The notes beneath the pieces were generated by a model. The model ran no database searches. It saw only the letters and a program-made list of their open reading frames with translations, and was not told the DNA's origin. A DNA stretch of 21,232 nt from positions 1 to 21,232 of the forward strand of contig NZFT01000003.1 in the NCBI GenBank assembly GCA_002690755.1, in the 5' to 3' direction. This DNA is from Phycisphaerae bacterium (lineage in GTDB: Bacteria > Planctomycetota > Phycisphaerae > Phycisphaerales > SM1A02). Positions within the stretch are counted from its first letter, which is position 1. Every line of letters begins with the position of its first letter. A program made the position numbers and the translations under genes. Of this stretch, positions 7,974 through 15,035 are shown one piece after another.

Positions 7974-8264
7974 ATGGCCCGATTCAAGATCGATGGCGAC
8001 CGGCTCAAACTCGGATCCAAGGTGATCGCGAACATCCACGGTGATCGCGTCCGCGAGGGGACCGGATCAGGGACCCTCTGCAACATCCACGGGGACCGGG
8101 TTCGAGAAGGCACCGGCTCGAAGGTCCTCTTCAACCTTCATCGCGACGAGCTTCGCCTGGGCACCTCGTCCTCGAAGATCGCGACCATGGCCGACGTCCA
8201 CGCGGCGATCGACGGACCGGGCGGGATCACCAAGGCGGCGATGTGGTTCTGGTTCGTCCGGTAG
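7974..8264 (+). CDS. Small repeat protein, 5-fold beta-flower type
   Basis: 96 residues from ATG 7974, with GGAG at 7964-7967 six bases upstream. It is built of about five near-identical repeats of about 18 residues: DGDRLKLGSKVIANIH, GDRVREGTGSGTLCNIH, GDRVREGTGSKVLFNLH and RDELRLGTSSSKIATMADVH. The tail is AAIDGPGGITKAAMWFWFVR. This layout, including the 'DGPGGxTKAAxWxxFVR' end, matches what I recall of proteins named 5-fold beta-flower protein. Each repeat would form one petal. It has no signal peptide and is probably cytoplasmic. The biological role of the family is not known to me. It may form a transcription unit with the antiporter. Confidence 0.75.
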   Translation: MARFKIDGDRLKLGSKVIANIHGDRVREGTGSGTLCNIHGDRVREGTGSKVLFNLHRDELRLGTSSSKIATMADVHAAIDGPGGITKAAMWFWFVR

Positions 8265-8605
8265 CGGCCGGGAAACGAGACGGCCATCGACTGGAAGCGG
8301 TCCGGAACGGGATCGCGGCGTTCTTCAGGAAGAGGTGATCACGGGTGCCCCGCGTTTCGACGCTTCAGCCCGGGTTGCCGAGGCTACAGGCCGAAGTCGC
8401 GATCGTGGGCGTGCATCACCCGAAGCTCGACATCCAGAAGCTCGAATCGTTCCTCCACCGGCCGCCCCAGGAAATCCCGGGGATCGCGACGGACCCGGAT
8501 GCACGGACTCCGGACCACTTCACATCCACAAGATGACACCGCCGCCCGAAACTCCGGACGGCGGTGGTGAATACTCAGGAAATGAATGATCGAGCGGAAT
8601 TCGAA
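8265..8605. other. Intergenic region between convergent genes
   Basis: 341 bases between the beta-flower gene and the PEP-CTERM gene. An open frame at 8345-8536 (+) has no recognisable features and no good ribosome-binding site, so I do not call it. The only clear element is the hairpin at 8537-8566. Confidence 0.5.
8537..8566 (-). terminator. Hairpin terminator downstream of the PEP-CTERM gene
   Basis: CACCGCCG (8537-8544) pairs with CGGCGGTG (8559-8566), with an inner CCG/CGG pairing around a short loop. On the minus strand it lies 40 bases after the stop of the gene at 8606-9316 and is followed by TCATCTTGTGG, a modest T content. Confidence 0.6.
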
Positions 8606-9316
8606 TCAACGACGGCGGCGGCGACCGAGCACGCCGAATCCGGCGATCGCCGCCACGCCACCCGCGCCGGGGACCACCGAGGAACCCGCGGTCTCCACGT
8701 TCATCTGCCAGGCGTAGTCGAAGTCGCTGAGGGTGCTGTAGCTCGAACCGGAGTTTGTCGTGCGCTGGATCCCGTTCACCGAGAAGCCGCTCGATCCGGT
8801 TTCGTACGAGTGGCTCTGGCCGGTCCTGGTCCAGCTCAGGGTGTTGCCCGCGTTCGACTTGAAGAGAAGACCGTAGGTCATTCCCGCTCCCATGGTGTAG
8901 GAAGCGAGGGATCCGCCGGTCGTGAAGTCGTAGTAGTCCACGTTGGAACTCGGGGCGTCGATCGCTCGGGACTGCGTGTCCGTCGCCAGCGCGGTACCCG
9001 AGGGATCGTCGTCCGATGAACTCAACGCGTAAAGCTCCCAGGTCAGGTCGTAGGACCCCGCGTTCTCCGGGGACGCGAACAGCGCCATCTTCATCGAGGA
9101 GATCGTCGCGTCGCTCGATCCCACCGTGAAGGAGATGAAGCTCCAGTTCGACGCGGTGAGCGACTTCCACTGCTGCGACGGGTTGTTGGTTCCGTCCGCG
9201 GTGTTGTCGATGGCGGAGATGACCCCGGCCGTGGCCGATCCCGCGAGCGTGCACGCGACGAAAGCGACCGTCAGAACGTGGATCTCCGGGCGACGTCTCA
9301 TCATGCTCTTCTTCAT
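8606..9316 (-). CDS. Secreted PEP-CTERM-like protein (choice-of-anchor R-like)
   Basis: 236 residues from ATG 9316. AGGAG at 9323-9327 sits well for this start; the longer frame to 9370 lacks one. Residues 1-29 are a signal peptide ending ATA or STATA-like (LAGSATAG). The body is Ser/Thr-rich and beta-like (SNWSFISFTVGSSDATISSM, GSYDLTWELYALSSS, AGMTYGLLFKSNAG). This is the layout of choice-of-anchor R-type extracellular domains (assignment from memory). The last 22 residues start with VPGAGG, run through a hydrophobic stretch, and end in GRRRRR: a PEP-CTERM-like sorting tail recognised by an exosortase, with VPGAG in place of VPEP. It is monocistronic, with its own terminator hairpin. Confidence 0.8.
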   Translation of the reverse strand: MKKSMMRRRPEIHVLTVAFVACTLAGSATAGVISAIDNTADGTNNPSQQWKSLTASNWSFISFTVGSSDATISSMKMALFASPENAGSYDLTWELYALSSSDDDPSGTALATDTQSRAIDAPSSNVDYYDFTTGGSLASYTMGAGMTYGLLFKSNAGNTLSWTRTGQSHSYETGSSGFSVNGIQRTTNSGSSYSTLSDFDYAWQMNVETAGSSVVPGAGGVAAIAGFGVLGRRRRR

Positions 9317-9820
9317 CTTTCTCTCCTGCAAAACGACTGTATTTCTCGGGACAAATCGCTTATCGGTCAATTGACCTTACGCCGATTCGACCCGACGTTC
9401 AAGGCGCGGTGGGCTCGTTGTGGATTTCCTGCCGGTGCGCGGCCGCTGCGGCATCGCAGCTCGTGCGACGAGCCCCGTACCCCGATCTGGACTCGTCTCG
9501 ACCCCCCGAATCGAAGAATCGCTGCTGTCGGGGTCCCGACGTCGCCCGGCGGGGCTTTCCCGGCCGCAGGCCCGGAAGCCCCTGAATCGGAGCAAAGGTC
9601 GAGAATCGACTTCGAATCCCAGTGGCCGGAAGCAATGCGCAAGCATGCGGTCCTTCCGAGGCTCGGGAAAATCCGAAGATTTCGATCGCTCCACACGGGG
9701 CCGCCGACCTCCGCATCGACGGTGACGCGATGGTGATCGCGTTGGTTCGGATCGATTGGAATCGATTCGATCTTCGCAGACCCGCGGCCGAACGTTCGAA
9801 CGGGCGAGTACCTTGGGACC
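9317..9820. other. Divergent intergenic region
   Basis: 504 bases between the PEP-CTERM gene and the saccharopine dehydrogenase-like gene. I find no supported coding frame. It contains the palindrome at 9365-9376 close to the minus gene, and an ATCGAT-TGGA-ATCGAT repeat at 9751-9766 close to the plus gene. The latter may be chance, since ATCGA-type words are frequent here. Confidence 0.5.
9365..9376. promoter_or_regulatory. 12-bp perfect palindrome, possible operator
   Basis: GGTCAATTGACC reads the same on both strands and lies about 50 bases upstream of the PEP-CTERM gene start. On the minus strand it supplies a TTGACC that could be a -35 box, though the -10 region 17 bases on (GAGAAA) is weak. 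Confidence 0.4.
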
Positions 9821-11053
9821 ATGGATCCGACGTCGACGAACTCCCTTCGAACCCACGACCTCGTGATCTGGGGCGCCACCGGCTACACCGGCCGCCTCGT
9901 CGCGGTGGCGGCCGCGGAACACGCCGGCGATCGCCGCTGGGCGATCGCCGGGCGGTCACGCGATCGACTGGAGAAGATCCGGGACGAGATCGCGGCGACC
10001 GGCGTCGCCCCGCCCGACGTCGTGGTGGCGGATCTTGGGGACGCCGAGTCGATGCGGGCGATGACCGGTTGCACCCGCGTGGTGCTGACCACCGCCGGAC
10101 CGTACGACCTCGTCGGTGAACCGTTGATCGAAGCGTGCATCGCAACCGGCACCCACGTCGCCGACATCACCGGCGAGGTGCCGTGGGTGCGACGGATGCG
10201 GGCGCAGTACGAGTCGGCAGCCCGGGACGCCGGGGTCCGGATCGTCTCGATGTGCGGATACGACTCGGTTCCAAGCGAGCTTGGGGTTCGCCTCCTGCAG
10301 GCGGCGGCGATCGAGGCGCATGGTCGGCCCGCCTCCGAGATCGAGATGACGGTCGGCCCGATTCGGGGCGGCGTGAGCGGCGGGACCATCGCCAGCGCGT
10401 CGAACATGATCGTCCGCGCCGGCGAACCGGAGATCCGGAACGGCCCGCGCGGGGCCGCCGCCTTGTGCGTCGCGCCGCCAACGCCGCCGATCCGATCGGG
10501 CGAGCAATGGGGGGTTCGGCGATCGCCCACGTTGGGAATCTGGACGGCGCCGTTCTTCATGGCCGGCATCAACGTCGCCGTGGTGCACCGCACCCACGAG
10601 CTGCTCGGCCGCCCCTGGGGCCGGGACTTCCGATACCGCGAATGCGCCGCCGGCGACCGGGGCCTTTCCGGATTCCTGAAGGCGTCCCTGCTCACGGCGG
10701 GCACCATCGGCATGGTCGTGGGCCTGATCGTCTCCCCGCTTCGCTGGATCGCCCGTCGCTGGTTCCTCCCCGCACCGGGAGAGGGCCCCGAACCCGCTCG
10801 GTTACGCGACGGATTCGTCCGGCACCGGACCGTTTCCGTCGATCCGCCGGCCACGGTCGAATTCGAAGTGGACATGGACCCCGGGTACGCCGCCACCGCG
10901 CGGATGCTGCTCGCCTGCGGCATGGCGCTGCTCGACGACGATCTCGAGCGGTCGATCGACGATGCCTTCTGCACGCCCGGGGCGTTGTTCGGGCCCCGGC
11001 TGACCCCCCGGCTGGCGGCGATGGGGTTCCGGATTCGAACCCGAACGACCTGA
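9821..11053 (+). CDS. Saccharopine dehydrogenase-like protein (trans-acting enoyl reductase family)
   Basis: 410 residues. The N terminus has a Rossmann NAD(P)-binding motif VIWGATGYTGRLVA (residues 15-28, G18-x-x-G21-x-x-G24). Downstream are blocks typical of the family that includes the mycobacterial trans-acting enoyl reductase and eukaryotic SCCPDH: GPYDLVGEPLIEACIATGTH at about 93-112, then VADITGE, and CGYDSVPSELG at about 145-155. A hydrophobic segment at about 290-311 may attach it to the membrane. The real substrate is unknown; mycobacterial relatives reduce polyketide-derived lipids. True saccharopine dehydrogenase activity is unlikely. No lipid-synthesis genes are adjacent. The next gene on the same strand begins about 70 bases downstream. 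Confidence 0.82.
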   Translation: MDPTSTNSLRTHDLVIWGATGYTGRLVAVAAAEHAGDRRWAIAGRSRDRLEKIRDEIAATGVAPPDVVVADLGDAESMRAMTGCTRVVLTTAGPYDLVGEPLIEACIATGTHVADITGEVPWVRRMRAQYESAARDAGVRIVSMCGYDSVPSELGVRLLQAAAIEAHGRPASEIEMTVGPIRGGVSGGTIASASNMIVRAGEPEIRNGPRGAAALCVAPPTPPIRSGEQWGVRRSPTLGIWTAPFFMAGINVAVVHRTHELLGRPWGRDFRYRECAAGDRGLSGFLKASLLTAGTIGMVVGLIVSPLRWIARRWFLPAPGEGPEPARLRDGFVRHRTVSVDPPATVEFEVDMDPGYAATARMLLACGMALLDDDLERSIDDAFCTPGALFGPRLTPRLAAMGFRIRTRTT

Positions 11054-11121
11054 CGAGTCGAAGGTCACCCCCGTTCAATTGTCCCCGACGCCACTGCACC
11101 GGCGCAAGCCTTCATCGATTC

Positions 11122-11631
11122 GTGCGATGTTGTAGATTTCTTTCCGATCTCATCGGAAACCATGGCGAGCATCTCCTGCACGAAGAACCGCTCATCCCCG
11201 AACCCTGCATCTGTGGCTATGACCGTCGCGGGCTGTCCAAGCTCGCGGCCTGTCCGGAATGCGGTGAGTTCGACGAGCCTCGTGACCCCCCGGCGCTCTG
11301 GTCGATGGCCATCGGATTCACCTGGCTTGCAATCGTCCTCGCGAGCCTCGATTCGGTGCTCGCCATCTGCATCCTCGTCCTGAACCTGCAGCGACCGGAG
11401 GGTACCGACGAGTTCGCCACACTGGTTCCCATCGGGTGCTGGTTCTACGCGGTGCTTCCGATCGCGGGACTCGCCCTCCTGCTGGTCATCGCGAGCGTGA
11501 TGTGGAAGAAGATCGGGGCGAAGGACGCCGTCTTCATGAAGACGCTCAGCATGGCGTGCACCGCCATGTTCGGCCCGCCGCTCTTCTTCTTCCTGCTCGT
11601 CCTGCTCTGGGCGTCGCTCGGATTCCGATGA
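11122..11631 (+). CDS. Zinc-ribbon membrane protein
   Basis: About 169 residues if GTG at 11122 is the start. No ATG fits this frame and no good ribosome-binding site is visible, so the start is uncertain by some 20 codons. The N-terminal part has C-x-C-G-Y-D-x-x-G-L-x7-C-P-E-C-G (CICGYDRRGL then CPECGE), a four-cysteine zinc ribbon common in Phycisphaerae membrane proteins. Three hydrophobic spans follow: SMAIGFTWLAIVLASLDSVL, GCWFYAVLPIAGLALLLVIA and FGPPLFFFLLVLLWASLGF. The function is unknown. The zinc ribbon faces the cytoplasm in the simplest topology. It may be transcribed with the upstream saccharopine dehydrogenase-like gene. Confidence 0.65.
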   Translation: MRCCRFLSDLIGNHGEHLLHEEPLIPEPCICGYDRRGLSKLAACPECGEFDEPRDPPALWSMAIGFTWLAIVLASLDSVLAICILVLNLQRPEGTDEFATLVPIGCWFYAVLPIAGLALLLVIASVMWKKIGAKDAVFMKTLSMACTAMFGPPLFFFLLVLLWASLGFR

Positions 11632-11690
11632 ACGGACTCGAATCCGAATCTGCGGGCGGATCTTGCGAGACACGGGATCGAAGACGACGA

Positions 11691-11716
11691 ACCGCCGGCC
11701 CCGAAGGGCCGGCGGT
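11691..11716. terminator. Perfect 11-bp hairpin between convergent genes
   Basis: ACCGCCGGCCC (11691-11701), a CGAA tetraloop, then GGGCCGGCGGT (11706-11716). It lies between the stops of the plus gene (11631) and the minus gene (11764), so it could end both transcripts. It lacks a long T-run on either side. Confidence 0.65.
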
Positions 11717-11763
11717 CGCGTCGCTGTGAATCATCACCGGCGGAACCGGCGTCCCCCGGAAAT

Positions 11764-13206
11764 TCACATGTTCTGACCCACCGGGTCACCCAGCACCACC
11801 ATGCTCTGGAAGTACTCGATCACTCCGGAATCCGAGACGTCCAGGGCCGGCCACTGCGGCCAGTCGAACGTGTCGTTCATGAAGGGCTGCATCTGATCCC
11901 AGCTCAGCACCGTGAGGTGATTGACGTCGTGGTTGATCGCCACGCCTTCGATCGACCGGAACCCGTGGCATCGACCGTGCATCCACCCGCCGTAGTGCGG
12001 TTCCATCTTGAGGGTGTTGATGAAGGTCTGGACCATGCCGTTCGCCTCGAGGTGCTCGGCGTATCCCTCGATGCCGAACTCACGGACCATGTCCATGACC
12101 AGCGCCTCCATCTCGATCGGATTGCAGACGGTTCGGGCCGTGCGCTGGATGTCCGCGAGGATCTGCGGGTCGTACGCCTCGTCGGTGATCCAACCGACCT
12201 TGGCGCCCTGCATGGCGTAATAGAGACCGACACCCTTGAGGTCCTCACCCCACCACTGATCGTTGTTGGTCAGTTCCTCGCCGAAGGCCCAGTATCCGAC
12301 GTCCTCGATTTCGAGGGCCGGCAGTCCGATGAAGCCGCGGAGGTCGTTGTAGGCCAGCATGGCCTCGGTGGTGATGACGGTCCGACCACCGACCATGTGT
12401 TCATGGTCTGAGTTGTTGTTCGAACCGTGGAAATCGCCCCAGCACGTGATGTCGATGAACTCGCCCATGCACGGCATGTGGTCCTCGTTTGAACCACCAC
12501 CGTGGGGATCGCACGAACCCCATCGACCGAGCAGCTGAGCCAGATCCGCACCATCCACGAGTCCGGACTGGTCGAGGTCGGACATCGCGTCGGAGCTGTT
12601 CCAGGCGGCGAGCAGGGTTGCGAGGTCGCCGCCGTTCACCATCCGGTCGCCGTCGAGATCGCCGAAGCAGCATCCACCCGAGTCGCCCCCGTCGTGGCCG
12701 CCATCGTCCTGACCACCATCGTCGTCACCGCCATCTCCGCCATCTCCGCCATCTCCGCCATCGCCGCCATCGCCGCCATCGCCGCCATCGCCGCCATCGC
12801 CGCCATCGCCATCGATCGTCACGTCGACGAGCATGCCGTTGATCCGGACGTCCATCGGTGACGGTGGCCACGACCCGATCCCCGTGAATCCCAGCGTCAC
12901 GGACTCACCCGGCTGGATGTTCTCGTTGTAGTAGACGTGCCCGAGCACGGTCCGGTCACCGTCCATGGAGAAGACGCAGTTCCAGGCGCCCTCGACTTCG
13001 GGATTCCCGAGCCAGGAGAGATCCCAACCGTTCAATCCCGGTCCGTTCTGACCCACCTCAAGCACGATGTCGGCGTTGTAGCCGCCCTGCCATTCCGCCG
13101 TGACTTGGAAATCGACTGACTGCTGTCCGTGGAGCACGCTCGAACAGAACAAAGGCACGGCCACGCATCCAGCCAACGACATCTTTCGATTCAATCCTAT
13201 TCTCAT
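11764..13206 (-). CDS. Secreted CBM2-like, Asp-Gly-Gly linker, dockerin and unknown His-rich domain protein
   Basis: 480 residues from ATG 13206, with AAGGA at 13214-13218 upstream; the frame to 13290 is not preferred. A signal peptide covers about residues 1-27. Residues 31-122 resemble a family 2 carbohydrate-binding module: VDFQVTAEWQGGYNADIVLE, GLNGWDLSWLG, WNCVFSM and YYNENIQPGESVTLGFTG, with conserved-type Trp61, Trp75 and YN. Residues 134-160 are nine Asp-Gly-Gly triplets, followed by more Asp/Gly. Residues 182-231 are two dockerin-like Ca loops (GDLDGDRMVNGGDLATLL and SDLDQSGLVDGADLAQLL). Residues 248-475 form one long domain with a histidine cluster (EPHYGGWMHGRCHGF, AINHDVNH; His404, 410, 414, 426, 430). 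It also has an aromatic-rich segment, NDTFDWPQWPALDV. I do not recognise its fold or activity. A carbohydrate-directed extracellular role is inferred from the binding module. Confidence 0.82.
   Translation of the reverse strand: MRIGLNRKMSLAGCVAVPLFCSSVLHGQQSVDFQVTAEWQGGYNADIVLEVGQNGPGLNGWDLSWLGNPEVEGAWNCVFSMDGDRTVLGHVYYNENIQPGESVTLGFTGIGSWPPSPMDVRINGMLVDVTIDGDGGDGGDGGDGGDGGDGGDGGDGGDGGDDDGGQDDGGHDGGDSGGCCFGDLDGDRMVNGGDLATLLAAWNSSDAMSDLDQSGLVDGADLAQLLGRWGSCDPHGGGSNEDHMPCMGEFIDITCWGDFHGSNNNSDHEHMVGGRTVITTEAMLAYNDLRGFIGLPALEIEDVGYWAFGEELTNNDQWWGEDLKGVGLYYAMQGAKVGWITDEAYDPQILADIQRTARTVCNPIEMEALVMDMVREFGIEGYAEHLEANGMVQTFINTLKMEPHYGGWMHGRCHGFRSIEGVAINHDVNHLTVLSWDQMQPFMNDTFDWPQWPALDVSDSGVIEYFQSMVVLGDPVGQNM
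12728..12808. repeat. Nine-copy 9-bp tandem repeat encoding Asp-Gly-Gly
   Basis: Plus-strand units are CCGCCATCT (three) then CCGCCATCG (six), without other change. In the minus-strand gene they encode nine DGG triplets between the CBM2-like domain and the dockerin-like repeats. Confidence 0.95.
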
Positions 13207-13728
13207 CCTGACTTCCTTCCGATGCCCCTTCTTCGAGTATCTAACGAAGCACGGTACGCACCAAGGATCCAACGGTTCCTCCAGCTGCACGACACCACGG
13301 AGAAAATGTCACGAGGTCGTGTTCAACAACGCTAAACGAAGATCGATTTCGAGTATCGCCACGGTGTTCGTTGCGCATGATTCATTTTCACGCAGCGCCG
13401 CGATGGAACGTTTCGAACGTTTCGGCCGTTTCGATCGCCATCCTCCGCCACCACCGGTACCAGCCGTGCTCGCGGATGCATCGACCCCCGCGTGCAACGT
13501 GAACTCGATCGCGTGTCGATGACGCACGGCGTCGGCGACAAGGAACGACGACGATTCCCGAAGTCAACGCCGGCCCGACGTTTGATCCGATGGCCACCGC
13601 GATTCCCGAAATGGCGGCGGCGCGATGCCGAACGCACGAACAACGAGAATGCTTCACTGATCAACTCGGCACTCCACGCGTTCGAGCGTCCACGAATCGC
13701 TCCGCGGACGCATCGGAGAAAAAGCGTT
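13207..13728. other. Intergenic region upstream of the CBM2-like gene
   Basis: 522 bases with no supported gene; open frames here are low-complexity shadows. It probably holds the promoter of the minus gene at 13206. The distinct element is the triple CGTTTCG repeat at 13409-13435. Confidence 0.5.
13409..13435. repeat. Three 9-bp direct repeats CGTTTCGnn
   Basis: CGTTTCGAA, CGTTTCGGC and CGTTTCGAT lie head to tail about 200 bases upstream of the CBM2-like gene. The 9-base period is not that of B-form DNA turns, so a protein-binding array is possible but not certain. Confidence 0.5.
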
Positions 13729-14856
13729 TCAGAAGCCGGGCAGCTTCTTGACGTCCTCTTCGGGACTCACGTCCATCGGTCGTCTTCGATAGCACTTTCC
13801 GGAGGTGAAGTCGATGTCCTTCAGGTCGACCTCACGGATCCGGCGATTGTTCATGGTGTGGAACTGAATCGTGAGATTCCGGGTGTCGTAGGCGACGGTC
13901 CACTGCGTGCCACTCCGCAGTTCGGAACCGCCGTCGCCTTTCGCACCCGCGGTCACGGCCTCGACCGGAACGTTGAAGTTGTCGAGGATTCGGAACGCCT
14001 CGTACATCGTCTCGGGCCCGGTCTTCGTGGGGCGGGCGCTCGCCGAGAACGCCGCGGCCCGCACGAACCGGGACGGCGGCGTCATGTCGCCGGGCAGTCC
14101 GATCGCCCCGGTACCGTGGCCGAGTGGTGCAAGGTCCGCCCCTCGAACGTCGATCGAAGACCGCTCCGTCGCCGAGAAACCCAGATAGTTTCGCAGGTTG
14201 GTCATGTGCCAGTCGTAGGTCGGTGCATTCGTGAGGACCCCGAGCGGCGCGTCGAAGATCCGGATCCTCCGTTCGAAGAACTCGACCACGATCGCCTTGC
14301 CACTCGGCTCGGTGATCAGGAAGTGCAAGGGCGGCTGGATGCCACCGAGCGCCTTCATCGGCGTCGCGACGACCGAGACCGCGTTGATCGCGTCCCGGGA
14401 CTCCTCGGTCGATGCACACGTCGCCAGCAGATAGAGGGGAACGTCGGTGACTTCGATGCTCGAGGCGACCTGCGCCGGGTCGAGCGTCGGATAGGAGGCG
14501 TAACCGGGATGGTAGAGGCCGTTGACCACGAGCCCCTGCTCGTTCATGCCGTCGATCAGGTTCTCACGATCGAGGTAGTCGAAGCCCACGACGCCGTGGG
14601 TGGTCTTCCAGGAGACCCCCGATCGCCCCCCCTCGAGCTCACTGGTGAACTCACAGTCCCGAGGAATCACCACGACCTTCGAATCGACGTCGAAGGCCGC
14701 CCACTCCATCGTGCGTCCCACCACCACCGCACCGTCACTCGCTTCGAGCGTGATGCAGGTGCAGGCCTCCGCGTCGCGGACGCTGGAGATCGTTGCAGTC
14801 GCGACGAAGAGGGCCAGCGCAAGGGTGAGATGCGAGCTGCCGGTCGGGGTTTTCAT
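13729..14856 (-). CDS. Exported choloylglycine hydrolase-family (linear amide C-N hydrolase) protein
   Basis: 375 residues from ATG 14856, preceded by AGGAAA. A signal peptide ends in DAEA, directly before Cys32 of CTCITLEASDG. In this Ntn-hydrolase family (bile salt hydrolase, penicillin V acylase) the N-terminal Cys freed by cleavage is the nucleophile. Arg48 in VVVGRTMEW is 16 residues after Cys32, as expected for the conserved active-site Arg. GMNEQGLVVNGLYH, HFLITEPSGKAIVVEF and GVLTNAPTYDWHMTNLRNYL (the Asn of the oxyanion site) complete the signature. It should cleave linear amides in the periplasm or outside. The substrate is unknown; relatives cut bile salts, penicillin V or acyl-homoserine lactones. 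It appears monocistronic. Confidence 0.88.
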   Translation of the reverse strand: MKTPTGSSHLTLALALFVATATISSVRDAEACTCITLEASDGAVVVGRTMEWAAFDVDSKVVVIPRDCEFTSELEGGRSGVSWKTTHGVVGFDYLDRENLIDGMNEQGLVVNGLYHPGYASYPTLDPAQVASSIEVTDVPLYLLATCASTEESRDAINAVSVVATPMKALGGIQPPLHFLITEPSGKAIVVEFFERRIRIFDAPLGVLTNAPTYDWHMTNLRNYLGFSATERSSIDVRGADLAPLGHGTGAIGLPGDMTPPSRFVRAAAFSASARPTKTGPETMYEAFRILDNFNVPVEAVTAGAKGDGGSELRSGTQWTVAYDTRNLTIQFHTMNNRRIREVDLKDIDFTSGKCYRRRPMDVSPEEDVKKLPGF

Positions 14857-14948
14857 CGGTGTTTTCCTGATCGTCGGGAATGATGGACGAGGGTAGTCGG
14901 AAGATCACCACGCGGCAATCGTCGATCGTTCGATTCCCTCCCGAACGT

Positions 14949-14981
14949 CAGGACACCCCGGCGGCGTACCGGGGTGTCCTG
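14949..14981 (-). terminator. Perfect 13-bp hairpin terminator
   Basis: CAGGACACCCCGG (14949-14961), a 7-base loop, then CCGGGGTGTCCTG (14969-14981). It lies about 55 bases after the stop of the minus gene at 15036-16076. Confidence 0.7.
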
Positions 14982-15035
14982 TGATGCGATCGTCGGATCG
15001 GCCGGTCGGCGGCGTTCGCGCCACCGACCCGGCGC

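Noticed and set aside
8345..8536. Small plus-strand frame of 63 codons
   Set aside because: It has no ribosome-binding site and no recognisable motif, and its composition matches non-coding high-GC sequence.
9751..9768. ATCGAT-TGGA-ATCGAT inverted repeat
   Set aside because: ATCGAT-type words are very frequent in this DNA, so a chance pairing is likely.
11025..11050. tRNA T-arm-like sequence GGTTCGAATCC on the minus strand
   Set aside because: The T-stem has a mismatch, no D-arm, anticodon arm or acceptor stem can be built around it, and it lies inside a coding end.
12728..12808. Possible CRISPR-like repeat array
   Set aside because: The units are 9 bases long, adjacent and without spacers, and lie in frame inside a gene.
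12489..12861. Plus-strand frames with Ile-Ala-Ala or His-Arg repeats
   Set aside because: They are shadows of the Asp-Gly-Gly repeat in the real minus-strand gene.
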